This document shows positions 42,706 through 53,410 of a stretch of 64,000 bases of DNA, piece by piece (position 1 is the first letter of the stretch; every line of letters begins with the position of its first letter). Location: assembly GCA_030248195.1 (NCBI GenBank), contig JASAND010012859.1:1-64000 (forward strand), read 5' to 3'. The notes below the pieces were generated by a model. The model did no database searches and was not told the DNA's origin. It was given only the letters and a program-made list of their open reading frames with translations. Source of the stretch: Trissonchulus latispiculum. Taxonomy: Eukaryota; Nematoda; Enoplea; Enoplida; Ironidae. Both the position numbers and the translations under genes were made by a program.

Positions 42706-44600
42706 ACGCACCGTAACTAAATCTGAACACTGGTATACGTTTGTGTATGTGTATAACTTTTTCGGTCCGCGATATGGGTGGTGGGGGGGTGTGGCCATAT
42801 TTCGCCCACAACTAGTCCTCTTTTTTTTTACGCATATTATTTTTAGCTGTGTGGGTGATCACCACCCACTGTTTTTTTGTTGGGGGGGATTTAATTTTTG
42901 TTTATTATATATATATATTATATTTTATTTTTTTTTTTGTGGGGTGGTGGGGGGGGGGTGGGGGGGTGTCTACCACTATACATCTTCAAATTTCTACAGC
43001 ACAAGATTTCTCCGCCCAGCTATGCCAAACTGTCCTGATAGAGTTTGCCTGATCTACACATATTACGTAACAGCATTATATAGATATGATTTTAGATTTA
43101 TTTTAACATGGTCTACTATAAAGACTGTACTAAACTGTGTAAAGCATGAACTCAGGTTTGAGTTGTTGATGTTCCTAAAAAATCTGCTTTCTTACTGTCA
43201 AAATTTTACGACGAGTTTTTAATTTACTAATTATTCAAATTATCAGTTTAAATTAATTTAAAATGCCAAGACTTTTTTTATGAAGATTTAAGTTTTTAAA
43301 TTTTTTGGGAGCTCTACAGTACGTTCAGTTAACAGTTTGAATAGGAAGTTATCGAAGTCTCATGCTTTGTTTTGCTATTGTGCTTTATTTCCTGTGATAG
43401 AATTTGCTTAATGTGTATCATAATTTACTATTTTTGATTGTACCCTGGTGGTTCAGCTAATCATATAATTCTGTACCTCTTGTATAATTTTAGGAAATTT
43501 GTGTGTGTGCCTGTACGTAATCTGTACTGTATTCTTTCTTTGTATTCATGTTGTTTTATTGCAATTTTATAGTTAAACAATATTTTATGTGTTAGGATCT
43601 GTATTGTACCAGTTGGAGGGGCCTTTTGATCAATACTTTTTCTTCGATTTTGAAACAAGCATTTTTAGACTTATGAACAGTTGATTCCTGACACATTAGT
43701 ACTATTAGTATTAGTACTACATAGTACATATAAACTAGGGATGCACCGATAGTCTGGCCCCAGCTCCTGACGTCAGGCGCCAGTGCTGCCCGGAGCTAAA
43801 ATTTAACGTAATTTTGTAAATTTTTGACATTTTTGGCACAAATATTAGAATTTTCAACCTCAAAAATAGCTGCAAATTGTTAGTTTCCTCATTCGATTTA
43901 ATTGAAAACAACAATGGGAATTTTAAAGCAAAAGCAAAATTTTTAAGAAAATTTTTGAAACTTCTAAATTTGGATCACAATTTTCAGGCCTTCCGTTATG
44001 CAAAGATAAACCTGGAAGCGTATGTACTCTATTTTAGTAAGTAAACTATAAAAATTAGATAAATTCCTGCTGAAATTGGCACGAAGTCTGCCCTGATGTT
44101 GTTTTGTATTTTCTCTTTTATAATTTCAAATCGTTTTATAGAGCTTGTTATGTGTGGTTCTGATTTTCCATTTATTAACTTGCACAAGAAAGTTTAGTTA
44201 CTCTAGAGCAAATTGTTTTCGTTTTCTTCAGTCTTGTAAATTAACTGTTAGATTTTGTCCTCTTTGCTAACGTAATAACCCTTTATACGCATACCTATAT
44301 ATTTTTTGAGAGATGAGTATGTACTGTAACCACATTTTTTTGGTTGATATACGTTGTTGAAGGTTTTACTTTGCATTATTTGATGTGGATCGGATCTTTT
44401 TGCGGAAATAAACTTTCAGTATCTGCGATTCCGATTAGTTGGTTTGGGATTTGGAAACTACCTATTAATTAACTTTTTATCATTGTGGAATTTTGGCGTG
44501 AATTTAGCACAACTGGACTTTTAAATTTGAATTTGTGCTTCTTCTCTCCGGGCGCGTCAATTGTCTTCCCATTATATGCGTTTCTTCGCTTCTTCCCATC
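42706..44600. other. Region without recognised genes
   Basis: It starts with a T/G-rich low-complexity block (42770-42970) that includes ccacaactagtcctctt, related to the module in the central foldback. The rest is AT-rich. Several acceptor-like sites (for example tataattttag ending near 43491) precede short hydrophobic frames, but none matches the missing ATP9 helix convincingly. Confidence 0.4.
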
Positions 44601-44619
44601 AGTCATAGCTAGTATGACT

Positions 44620-45155
44620 CGCGCTACGCCGCCTGGAAGCTGTCACCACAATGGGAAGCTGGAGCAGACACCATCTTAGCCTTTTGGCTTCGGTAGTAAG
44701 ACTTCCATTAAGTGCTCACGCGTGTAGCAGCGGAGCACAACGTCTTTATCGACGTTCCAAGCCTCTAGCGTAGATGGGGTGGGATCAGATCAGAAGAGCA
44801 GAGCAAACCCGTATATGTGTCCATTGTGATTGCGTAACTAGTTTGCTCCCAACAGGAGGTAGGCGGAGCGGAACACATTGCAAGAAGCTGGTAGATCCCG
44901 AGGTATCTTCCACCGGAAACTCCGGGCCCTACTTTTGACGATAAGTGGGTTAAGGGTTGTTTAGCGTGCACAACCCCCAGTAAGGAAGCACATGGCCCCC
45001 CTCAATTTAACGCCTCATCTCACCGGCGGAGCAGTGGCCTGAGTTTCTTGCTCAAGGAAACAATGCAGCGTCATTGTGGTTAAGGCGGGAATCGAACATC
45101 GGACCTTTGGATCCGAAGTTCGGCGCCTTAACCATTCGGCTACACGGTCACAATT
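44620..45155 (-). mobile_element. tRNA-derived SINE (minus strand)
   Basis: The head (about 45078-45152, minus strand) has a tRNA-type A box (tagccgaatgg) and B box (gttcgattccc). Downstream comes ttccttgagcaagaaact, a version of the ccttgggcaaggcactt motif common in animal SINE bodies, then about 400 bases of GC-balanced body unlike its AT-rich surroundings. The exact 3' end and target duplication are not resolved. Confidence 0.6.
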
Positions 45156-45561
45156 TGTGCTCCTCGTAGTGTTAGTTGGATGACCGATATTATGAGGAAC
45201 TACGATCTCCTGAGTTAAGATAAAGTTTTGTGCCACACAGATATATACTGGAGACAAGTGGAATGACGGATGGGTAGTCTGTTGTTGTCTTGCATTTTAT
45301 TAGTTAAAGCAAGAGTACATAATGATAAGAGTGTGACAAGCGTCCAAGGCAAAAACTGTGATGCGCGCAAACGGCTTACCCCCCTCCTCCCCACAAATTA
45401 GTAGTATAAAAATGACAGTTCTGGAACAGAGGCGCAGGAGGCGCTTGAGGTAGATCCTACGCTACTAGTTTGTGGCGCTTGCGTTACATATCGTTAACTT
45501 ATATTTATAAAATAACTGGTTATAACCGGTTTCTATGACTCATCTTAACCTACTTTCCTAA

Positions 45562-45570
45562 CTATAAATA
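45562..45570 (+). promoter_or_regulatory. TATA box of the left-arm gene
   Basis: ctataaata lies about 35 bases before the ATG at 45600, implying a very short leader. The mirror copy is at 49670-49678 on the minus strand. Confidence 0.5.
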
Positions 45571-45599
45571 CAACACTCAACATAGCTAAGTTTTCAATC

Positions 45600-46163
45600 A
45601 TGGCTACTGCATTCATTGCTGTTGCTTGCATTGGTGTACCGAAACTTGGAGATATTCCCTTGGAGGTTACTGTTCTGATTAAACAACACAAGTCCCATCA
45701 GCCGGATATACATCATTTGTTTATTCGAGCTCCCTACGATCTGAAGAAACTAACATCAAATCAACTGGAGTCAATCCACTATGTCACCAGGCGATCATGT
45801 TTAGACTGGGACTCTAGTCCTCATCTACGAACCTGGGATCAAGCAATGGACCTCATCTCCAACATCCTTAAGGAGGCAAAGGTTGACAAGGTTATAACCA
45901 AGGGTATTTCTCAGTGGAACCTAATTCGATCTGGGTTAATGACCAGGGGAAACGTTATCAGGGTAATAGAGGCTGGCACCTTGGGGGTTCCCAGCTACAT
46001 GCTAATGTATGATGATGAAGGCAATGGTTGCTGTCCAGATCACATGCTAAGAGATGGAGCGAAATATTGTTCAGCTCACCGAGACATCAACTGCTGCATT
46101 CATTCAATAATGAAGAACAAGACAGTGAATGACATTTATGCCGATAATGCTTGTTGTGTATAA
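45600..46163 (+). CDS. 187-residue protein of the palindromic element (left copy, intact)
   Basis: The ATG at 45600 follows a TATA box. The order is a hydrophobic start (FIAVACIGVP), a predicted strand VTVLIKQH, an HHLFIRAPYD segment, W/D-rich LDWDSSPHLRTW, an amphipathic region (LISNILKEAKVDKVITKG), IRVIEAGTLGVPSYMLMYDD, then a Cys/His-rich end (CCPDH, CSAHR, NCCIH). The pattern H-x-F-x-x-P ... W ... V-x-x-KG ... V-I-E-x-x-x-x-GxPS ... C-x-x-H ... C resembles uncharacterised exonuclease-like proteins of large animal DNA transposons; this is a recollection of pattern, not a search result. The acidic residue expected in the first strand is not obvious, so activity is doubtful. Confidence 0.6.
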   Translation: MATAFIAVACIGVPKLGDIPLEVTVLIKQHKSHQPDIHHLFIRAPYDLKKLTSNQLESIHYVTRRSCLDWDSSPHLRTWDQAMDLISNILKEAKVDKVITKGISQWNLIRSGLMTRGNVIRVIEAGTLGVPSYMLMYDDEGNGCCPDHMLRDGAKYCSAHRDINCCIHSIMKNKTVNDIYADNACCV

Positions 46164-46213
46164 CATGCTTATTACTATCTTAGTCAGTAAAATATCGAAC
46201 TAGTTAGTGTTTA

Positions 46214-46650
46214 TTGATAGCTAGGAATTATCTGTCAGCATGTTTACATGCTTACACGTCAGCATGCTTAGATGCTTACATCAGCATGTTTACACTTACA
46301 CGTCAGCATACTTACATGCTTACGACAGCATACTTACATGTTTACACGTCAGCATGCTTACATACTTACGTCAGCATGCTTACATACTTACGTCAGCATG
46401 CTTACATGCTTACGTCAGCATGCTTACATATTTACACGTCAGCATGCTTACATACTTACGTCAACATGCTTACACGCTTACGTCAGCATGCTTACATGCT
46501 TACATCAGCATGCTTACATGTTTACACGTCAGCATGCTTACACGCTTACATCAGCATGCTTACACTCATCCGTCAGCATGCTTACTCGCTTACGTCAACA
46601 TGCTTACATACGTTAGCATTCGTACATCCTTACGTCACCATGTTTACACC
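46214..46650 (+). repeat. Minisatellite, left arm
   Basis: About 20 copies of a 20-22-base unit built from cagcatgcttacatgcttacgt, with variants (tacatactt, tttacacg, cacgcttac). All three forward frames are open across it, giving Cys-Leu-His-Ala-Tyr-like peptides, which is a by-product of the unit lacking stops. The mirrored copy lies at 48590-49025. Confidence 0.9.
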
Positions 46651-47592
46651 ATTTGTCCGCGTGTCGCATGCATGCATGCAGTCCGGATCAGAAACGATGC
46701 ATGAGAGGCCAACCAGATCTGGAGGAGGGGGCTTTACTCATTAGAGCAATCAAAGAATCTCCATATAAAACGAGTCCTACCTCTGATTCCTTTTTCGGGT
46801 GAAGACGAAGAATAAACGAACCGCTATAAGTCTTCAACCTGTACATGCATAACGTAATGTAATGTATTGCAATGTAATGTCGCATATAGTGTAATTAATG
46901 TGTGTGCATTAAACATAGCAGTATTAAGGTCGTGTGTAGAAGGTGGGTAGGACAAAAATAGATATCGATACAGACAATTAATGAGCCTGCTTCCAATTGG
47001 TAGCTAAATAGAAATGCGAAATTTGTTAGAGATACATAGTATCAGATAGTTAGAATTGTTAGATAAGTGCAAATAAACAGTCCGATGTCAGACTCAGCAT
47101 CGCAAGGCAAGTCTTAATTGCGACTGTTCAAACTTACAACGTTCAGGAATCACGCTGTGATCGTAAAGAAACTGACATTCTTTGGGATAGTAAAGTTTTG
47201 AGCGACCACTTTATAAGTCTTGACTTGCCCTAGATTGCATTATTATTCAGTTCTACTATGAATCAATTTCACCTAGATCTATAGCCTTATTTAACCAACT
47301 TCCATAAAACTAACTGGTTCTTGGTTGCGCCACCAGATTTTAGAAGGGTTTGCAAGGCTCCTCAAACAGTTTTCGCTGCGCCACCAAAATTGTACACGAA
47401 AACCATAAGTGCTATCTCAACAATTACTCATCCGTTTTTGATGATTTTTTGACACAAAGGGTATTTCATGCTGAAAATTACAATGGTCATGACAGATTGA
47501 AGCTAAAATCAGTAAATGTTAAGATACATACCATGATAAAGGCAAATGCATTTTAATCCCCTCAGGGCATTTTCGAAATTTCTACATAGTCA
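46651..47592. other. Inner part of the left arm
   Basis: Contains a 68-codon frame at 47350-47556 (+) duplicated at 47685-47891 (-), and two gcgccacca motifs (47328-47336 and 47379-47387). No family is recognised. There is an acatgcatgcatgc palindrome near 46668. Confidence 0.4.
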
Positions 47593-47647
47593 TTTTTGAA
47601 AACTGTTAAAACTTGTTTTAACTTGTTTCATGTTGTAATCCTGGAAA

Positions 47648-48589
47648 TTGACTATGTTGAAATTTCGAAAATGCCCTGAGGGGATTAAAATGCATTTGCC
47701 TTTATCATGGTATGTATCTTAACATTTACTGATTTTAGCTTAAATCTGTCATGACCATTGTAATTTTCAGCATGAAATACCCTTTGTGTCAAAAAATCAT
47801 CAAAAACGGATGAGTAATTGTTGAGATAGCACTTATGGTTTTCGTGTACAATTTTGGTGGCGCAGCGAAAACTGTTTGAGGAGCCTTGCAAACCCTTCTA
47901 AAATCTGGTGGCGCAACCAAGAACCAGTTAGTTTTATGGAAGTTGGTTAAATAAGGCTATAGATCTAGGTGAAATTGATTCATAGTAGAACTGAATAATA
48001 ATGCAATCTAGGGCAAGTCAAGACTTATAAAGTGGTCGCTCAAAACTTTACTATCCCAAAGAATGTCAGTTTCTTTACGATCACAGCGTGATTCCTGAAC
48101 GTTGTAAGTTTGAACAGTCGCAATTAAGACTTGCCTTGCGATGCTGAGTCTGACATCGGACTGTTTATTTGCACTTATCTAACAATTCTAACTATCTGAT
48201 ACTATGTATCTCTAACAAATTTCGCATTTCTATTTAGCTACCAATTGGAAGCAGGCTCATTAATTGTCTGTATCGATATCTATTTTTGTCCTACCCACCT
48301 TCTACACACGACCTTAATACTGCTATGTTTAATGCACACACATTAATTACACTATATGCGACATTACATTGCAATACATTACATTACGTTATGCATGTAC
48401 AGGTTGAAGACTTATAGCGGTTCGTTTATTCTTCGTCTTCACCGAAAAGGAATCAGAGGTAGGACTCGTTTTATATGGAGATTCTTTGATTGCTCTAATG
48501 AGTAAAGCCCCCTCCTCCAGATCTGGTTGGCCTCTCATGCATCGTTTCTGATCCGGACTGCATGCATGCATGCGACACGCGGACAAATG
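47648..48589. other. Inner part of the right arm
   Basis: Mirror of 46651-47592. It differs from the left arm by a few bases, including agcttaaatct versus agcttcaatct near 47740 and a shorter T/G run near 48445. The spacer 47593-47647 between arms has acttgttttaacttgttt. Confidence 0.6.
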
Positions 48590-49025
48590 GTGTAAACATG
48601 GTGACGTAAGGATGTACGAATGCTAACGTATGTAAGCATGTTGACGTAAGCGAGTAAGCATGCTGACGGATGAGTGTAAGCATGCTGATGTAAGCGTGTA
48701 AGCATGCTGACGTGTAAACATGTAAGCATGCTGATGTAAGCATGTAAGCATGCTGACGTAAGCGTGTAAGCATGTTGACGTAAGTATGTAAGCATGCTGA
48801 CGTGTAAATATGTAAGCATGCTGACGTAAGCATGTAAGCATGCTGACGTAAGTATGTAAGCATGCTGACGTAAGTATGTAAGCATGCTGACGTGTAAACA
48901 TGTAAGTATGCTGTCGTAAGCATGTAAGTATGCTGACGTGTAAGTGTAAACATGCTGATGTAAGCATCTAAGCATGCTGACGTGTAAGCATGTAAACATG
49001 CTGACAGATAATTCCTAGCTATCAA
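48590..49025 (-). repeat. Minisatellite, right arm
   Basis: Exact mirror of the left-arm minisatellite: translations of the two copies are identical over 176 codons, so unit number and order have not diverged. Confidence 0.9.
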
Positions 49026-49076
49026 TAAACACTAACTAGTTTGATATTTTACTGACTAAGATAGTAATAAGCATGT

Positions 49077-49640
49077 TATACACAACAAGCATTATCGGCA
49101 TAAATGTCATTCACTGTCTTGTTCTTCATTATTGAATGAATGCAGCAGTTGATGTGCTCGGTGAGCTGAACAATATTTCGCTCCATCTCTTAGCATGTGA
49201 TCTGGACAGCAACCATTGCCTTCATCATCATACATTAGCATGTAGCTGGGAACCCCCAAGGTGCCAGCCTCTATTACCCTGATAACGTTTCCCCTGGTCA
49301 TTAACCCAGATCGAATTAGGTTCCACTGAGAAATACCCTTGGTTATAACCTTGTCAACCTTTGCCTCCTTAAGGATGTTGGAGATGAGGTCCATTGCTTG
49401 ATCCCAGGTTCGTAGATGAGGACTAGAGTCCCAGTCTAAACATGATCGCCTGGTGACATAGTGGATTGACTCCAGTTGATTTGATGTTAGTTTCTTCAGA
49501 TCGTAGGGAGCTCGAATAAACAAATGATGTATATCCGGCTGATGGGACTTGTGTTGTTTAATCAGAACAGTAACCTCCAAGGGAATATCTCCAAGTTTCG
49601 GTACACCAATGCAAGCAACAGCAATGAATGCAGTAGCCAT
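49077..49640 (-). pseudogene. 187-residue protein, right-arm copy with frameshift
   Basis: Mirror copy of 45600-46163, starting at ATG 49638-49640. It is identical for about 160 residues to CSAHR. One extra base near 49156 (minus-strand gagcacatc versus gagacatc in the left copy) then shifts the frame, so the Cys/His-rich end is replaced by a short unrelated tail ending at 49107. The TATA box and leader are preserved. Confidence 0.75.
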
Positions 49641-50162
49641 GATTGAAAACTTAGCTATGTTGAGTGTTGTATTTATAGTTAGGAAAGTAGGTTAAGATGA
49701 GTCATAGAAACCGGTTATAACCAGTTATTTTATAAATATAAGTTAACGATATGTAACGCAAGCGCCACAAACTAGTAGCGTAGGATCTACCTCAAGCGCC
49801 TCCTGCGCCTCTGTTCCAGAACTGTCATTTTTATACTACTCAAATTGACCCCCTCTCACACCGCCCCTATATGGGTACGTGGTCCAAACGGGGGGTCGCT
49901 CACTCCTTTACATGATTACACTTTGAAATGAACAGGGGCCCAATGGGAGGGAGGTGCAAGCGTGTATGCTTAACGGATAGATGTACAAAATATACTAAGC
50001 GAGTCAGCGACCCCCGTTAGGATCTATGTACCCATATAGGGGCGGTGTGAGAGGGGGTCAATTTGTGGGGAGGAGGGGGGTAAGCCGTTAGCGCGCATCG
50101 CATAGTTTTGCCTTGATTGCATAGAATGTGACGCTCTTATCATTATGTACTCTTGGTTAAAG

Positions 50163-50959
50163 CAAGAGTACATAATACCAAGAGTACATAATATAAGAGT
50201 GTGCCACTAGGCACACCCTCTGTTATCACTTATCAGAGCAAAAACTATGCTCTGTTCGCTAACGGCCCACCCCCCCCCCCCCCGCAAATTAGACCTTCAC
50301 TTCAAAGAATTTTGTGCTCTATGTTTGTGTTCTAAAGCTCGAAGCAGGCACAAAATTCGCGCACGCACTGCTTGTGTTTTCGAGCTTAAACATAAACATA
50401 GAGCGAGTGAGCGTACCCCCGTTTCGACTAGGTACTTATTTGCGGGGGTCACTAGGGTCTGATTTGTGGGGGGGGGATGGACCGTTAGCGAGCAGAGCAG
50501 TTTTTGCTCTGATAACACGATGTGCGTAGTGGCACACTCTTATATTATGTATATACTCTTGATAATCCATAAGAGTCAGCTCGCGAGCCATGATCTGCTC
50601 GCTAACGGCACACCATATTGCGCACTTAGTGGACCCCCCCCCAAATTAGTACCTAGCACGCAATTGTGTGTGTTCACTCGTTTCTACAATAAGCCTTTTA
50701 TCGGGACCCCCACCCCTGCAAGTGTGACCTACCATTCGAGATTGATAAGTGATAGGTCACCTTTGCCGGGGGGGGGGGTCCGCATAACAGGCTTATTGTA
50801 GAAACGAGTGAACATAAGCAATTGATTTACTGATTTACGGGGGCTCCACTCTTTACGTAATTGCGGGAAGGGGTAGGCCGTTCGTGCGCAGAGCATGGCT
50901 CGCGAGCTGATAACATAGAGTGTGACGCTTGTCACACTCTTATGTATTATGTACTCTTG
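50163..50959. mobile_element. Two further MITEs of the same family, one nested in the other
   Basis: A MITE starts caagagtacataatac at 50163. It is interrupted at 50179 by a second copy (50179-50561) flanked by ATAATAC / ATAATCC, and resumes to ctcttg at 50959. The outer copy contains an inner inverted repeat (gtgttcactcgtttctacaataagcc 50668-50693 and complement near 50787-50813). Its right flank tctaaag resembles the GTTAAAG before 50163. Confidence 0.65.
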
Positions 50960-51074
50960 TCTAAAGGAAGTGTGGTTAAACATTGTAAGCTAAACATGTT
51001 AACGTAACTTGAGGCAAGTCAGGTTTGGTCGCACACAAGCTAAAACCTAAATCTTACCTAGATGTGGTCGAGCT
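50960..51074. other. Short spacer
   Basis: Unique sequence between the MITE nest and the hAT-like element; nothing recognised. Confidence 0.4.
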
Positions 51075-52263
51075 ATGCTGATCAGAGATGAAACCGGGTC
51101 ACTATTTGCTGACCCGGTGACCTGGTGACCCGGTCGACCCCTGACCTGGTGACCCGGTGACCCAGTATTTTTGAAAATTCAGGTTTAAGCTTGGAAAAAT
51201 TAAAAATACTTATATTGGGGTGCGGTGAGTGCTTTTTTACATTTTTGGACATTGTTGGTGTCCAAACTAAGAAGTTGGGCAAAATTTTTGCTTTCCTTCA
51301 AGTACGTTGTAGGAAGGAAAGTACATTGTAAATATTGTAAGTAAGCCGGAAAAATCAAAAATCATTTGCACGATTTCGCATTCAATATAATGTGAAGTTA
51401 ACTACATAGATTTTTGAATGAAACAAATTGGAACAGAATATATTGCCAAAGCCATCTCATCATCTAATTCCAATTATAGAGCTTAACATTAGGTAGCACT
51501 TTTGTGTTTTATCATTATATATTTTAGTATAAAAATATTTTATTTAGTTGTATGGTTGAGGTTTCACTCAGCGGAGATATATTCTTATTCTTCTACATAT
51601 TCTTGCTTATGGCTAGGATTCAGACAATATATTCTATTAATAAAATCAATCACGAGTCCATTAGTTCCTAAGGATAGTAAGCCATAACAATAGCAAAAAA
51701 ATGCAAAGCAAAACTCAGAATCTGTAAAACGTGTTTTGCTGTTTTGCTGGGATTTTCCTTCTTATCGAGATTTGAACACACAGTCTGACCCTTCCCTCCA
51801 AAAATGATAGTAGCAGCGACAAATCACTTATAGTAGATGGAGCATGGAGAATTTCAGATTTTAAAATAAAGATTTCAGACGCTCAGGACGTGTGTAATAA
51901 TTTTCATTTTCTAGTTAAGATTCAACGCAATCATTGTAGTTTCAAACCTATCTAAGCTTGACATGACGTTACAAATATTATGAGCACACTACTACAGCGA
52001 CAACCATTTAAAAAACTATACGATTACATAAGCTAAGAATATTTATATTGCTAGTTTTTTGAGTAATTTTTGAAATTTTCAGTTGCCAAAAACTGGTAAA
52101 AACTCTGAAAAATATGACATAACACCAAAAAAATTCCTCCAATCAGAAATACCGGGTCAAGACCGGGTCAGAGCTCCTGACCCGGTGACCCGGTCCATAT
52201 AGTGACCCGAACTGACCCGGTGACCCGGTGACCCGGTGACCCGGTTTCATCTCTGATACTGAT
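51075..52263. mobile_element. hAT-like element, second copy of the ACCCGGT family
   Basis: The element is 51083-52255, with termini cagagatgaaaccgggtc and complement, same as the element at 5926. It is flanked by atgctgat (51075-51082) and atactgat (52256-52263), an 8-bp duplication with one mismatch. Both subterminal regions carry tandem gtgacccg-type repeats (51110-51170, 52155-52250). No transposase frame. Confidence 0.78.
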
Positions 52264-52357
52264 CTATAGGCAAGCACAGCTGTAAAATTGGTACACTGAA
52301 GTAGTCTACGCATTTCCAAATTTGCATCTGATCAAAATGCATTAAGTAATACATATA

Positions 52358-52885
52358 AGGTCCTATTTATTTGCAGATTAAAGGGATTAGATTTAAATTA
52401 ATTCGCAATTAAAGAAACAGCACCTCGGATTAAACGGATACAAATTTAATCCAGCGAGTTAAACGGATTAAATTTAATCCTGTTTCTTTAATGCACCTAG
52501 GATTAAAATTTTAACTAATCCTTTATTCATAGATACTTCGGATTAAAATATGGAAGAGTTAATTTTGATCCGACCTGCTTAATCGCTATTCCTTTAAAGA
52601 TAAATTTTAATCCGTTTAATCCGTCTCCTGCATTTTTAACTAGTTTTTAGTCCTCGTGCAGCAACGCGGATTAAACGGATTAAAAGTTGGCGGTTTAAAA
52701 TTTTTAATAGCTGTTTCTTTAGTGGCGTATTAACACGTTTAATCCGAGGATTAAAAATGGTCGAATTAAACGAGTTAATTTTAATCAGTTTGATCCTGCA
52801 TTAAAGTAGCAGCCATTAATATTTTAATCCGGCTGATTTTTAATCCGTTTAAGCCGACCATTTTAATTTTTAAAGAAATAGCCCT
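52358..52885. mobile_element. Foldback MITE built of TAATCCGTTTAATCC motifs
   Basis: Ends agg-tcctatttattt and aaagaaatagccct are imperfect inverted repeats. The interior has more than ten direct and inverted copies of ggattaaacggattaaa-like motifs. No coding potential and no clear target duplication. Confidence 0.6.
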
Positions 52886-53217
52886 AAGTTGATTGTACGA
52901 ATAAATAGATGAAATCGAATTTATATCTCACTGAATTCCGTGAAAATCGGATCACCAGCGGGATTTTCATTGCAGCCTTTCGGTTTATCCTTTGATCACT
53001 CTGCCAATATTGAGCTACGGAGACCTCATCTTCTGAGATTGAAATATTGATACCACTGTCAGGTGCAATTTACACACAACTTACACATTTCTTTCTGGTC
53101 GAAAGGTTTTGATATTACTTACGTTGTAGGCAATATTGTCTCGTTCTTGTATACAATGAACTGTTAGAAAAAGTTTCTATTATGTTTCCTAATTTTATCG
53201 CAGTTTTATATATGTAG

Positions 53218-53284
53218 TGGGTCTGTGGTGCTGTAGTGACAACTTTCTTTCTTTCGTCTATTATCTTGTATCTTTCTACAGCCA
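53218..53284 (+). repeat. SINE 3'-body fragment
   Basis: gggtctgtggtgctgtagtg through cttgtatctttctac matches the body that follows the tRNA head of the SINE at 53411, so this is a separate, 5'-truncated copy. Confidence 0.7.
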
Positions 53285-53410
53285 TCGTGCACCACCTGTC
53301 AGTTTGAGCTTGTCTCGCGGGGTGTGTGTCTTTGGCAGGGCTGTATGCCTATTCAAAAACGTGTCACTACAGTTTGGGAACGAATTCAAACTTAAGCTTG
53401 GTTCGATTGT

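Larger units (their letters stand above)
45394..49846. mobile_element. Polinton-like palindromic (foldback) element, 4441 bp
   Basis: The element is 45400-49840. It starts agtagtataaaaatgacag and ends with the exact complement, flanked by a 6-bp direct repeat CAAATT (45394-45399 and 49841-49846). The two arms of about 2.2 kb (45400-47592 and 47648-49840) are nearly identical, differing by a few single-base indels, around a spacer of about 55 bp. A 6-bp target duplication, AG-start termini and long inverted repeats match Polinton/Maverick transposons (known family), but here nothing of the usual core (integrase, polymerase B, ATPase, capsid) remains. Each arm carries one small gene, a minisatellite and a short frame. 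Confidence 0.8.
45302..50162. mobile_element. 7-bp-TSD MITE split by the 4.4-kb palindrome
   Basis: MITE pieces are 45310-45399 and 49847-50155, about 400 bp in total after removal of the insert, similar to the 428-bp copy at 34964. Ends caagagtacataatgataag and complement pair. A 7-bp repeat GTTAAAG flanks it (45303-45309 and 50156-50162). Matching blocks cccctcctccccacaaatt lie just outside the palindrome on both sides. Confidence 0.8.

Noticed and set aside
43492..43575. Hydrophobic frame after tataattttag as the missing last ATP9 exon
   Set aside because: Phase fits, but residues do not follow the conserved ATP9 C-terminus and it lies beyond about 8.7 kb of repeats; unsupported without transcripts.
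44674..44700. U2 snRNA-like agccttttggct hairpin
   Set aside because: Only the small self-complementary hairpin matches; the flanking U2 sequence is absent. It lies in the tail of the SINE region.
46214..46744. 154- and 176-residue Cys/His/Tyr-rich frames
   Set aside because: The minisatellite is open in all three frames and duplicated in the mirror arm; no coding signature.
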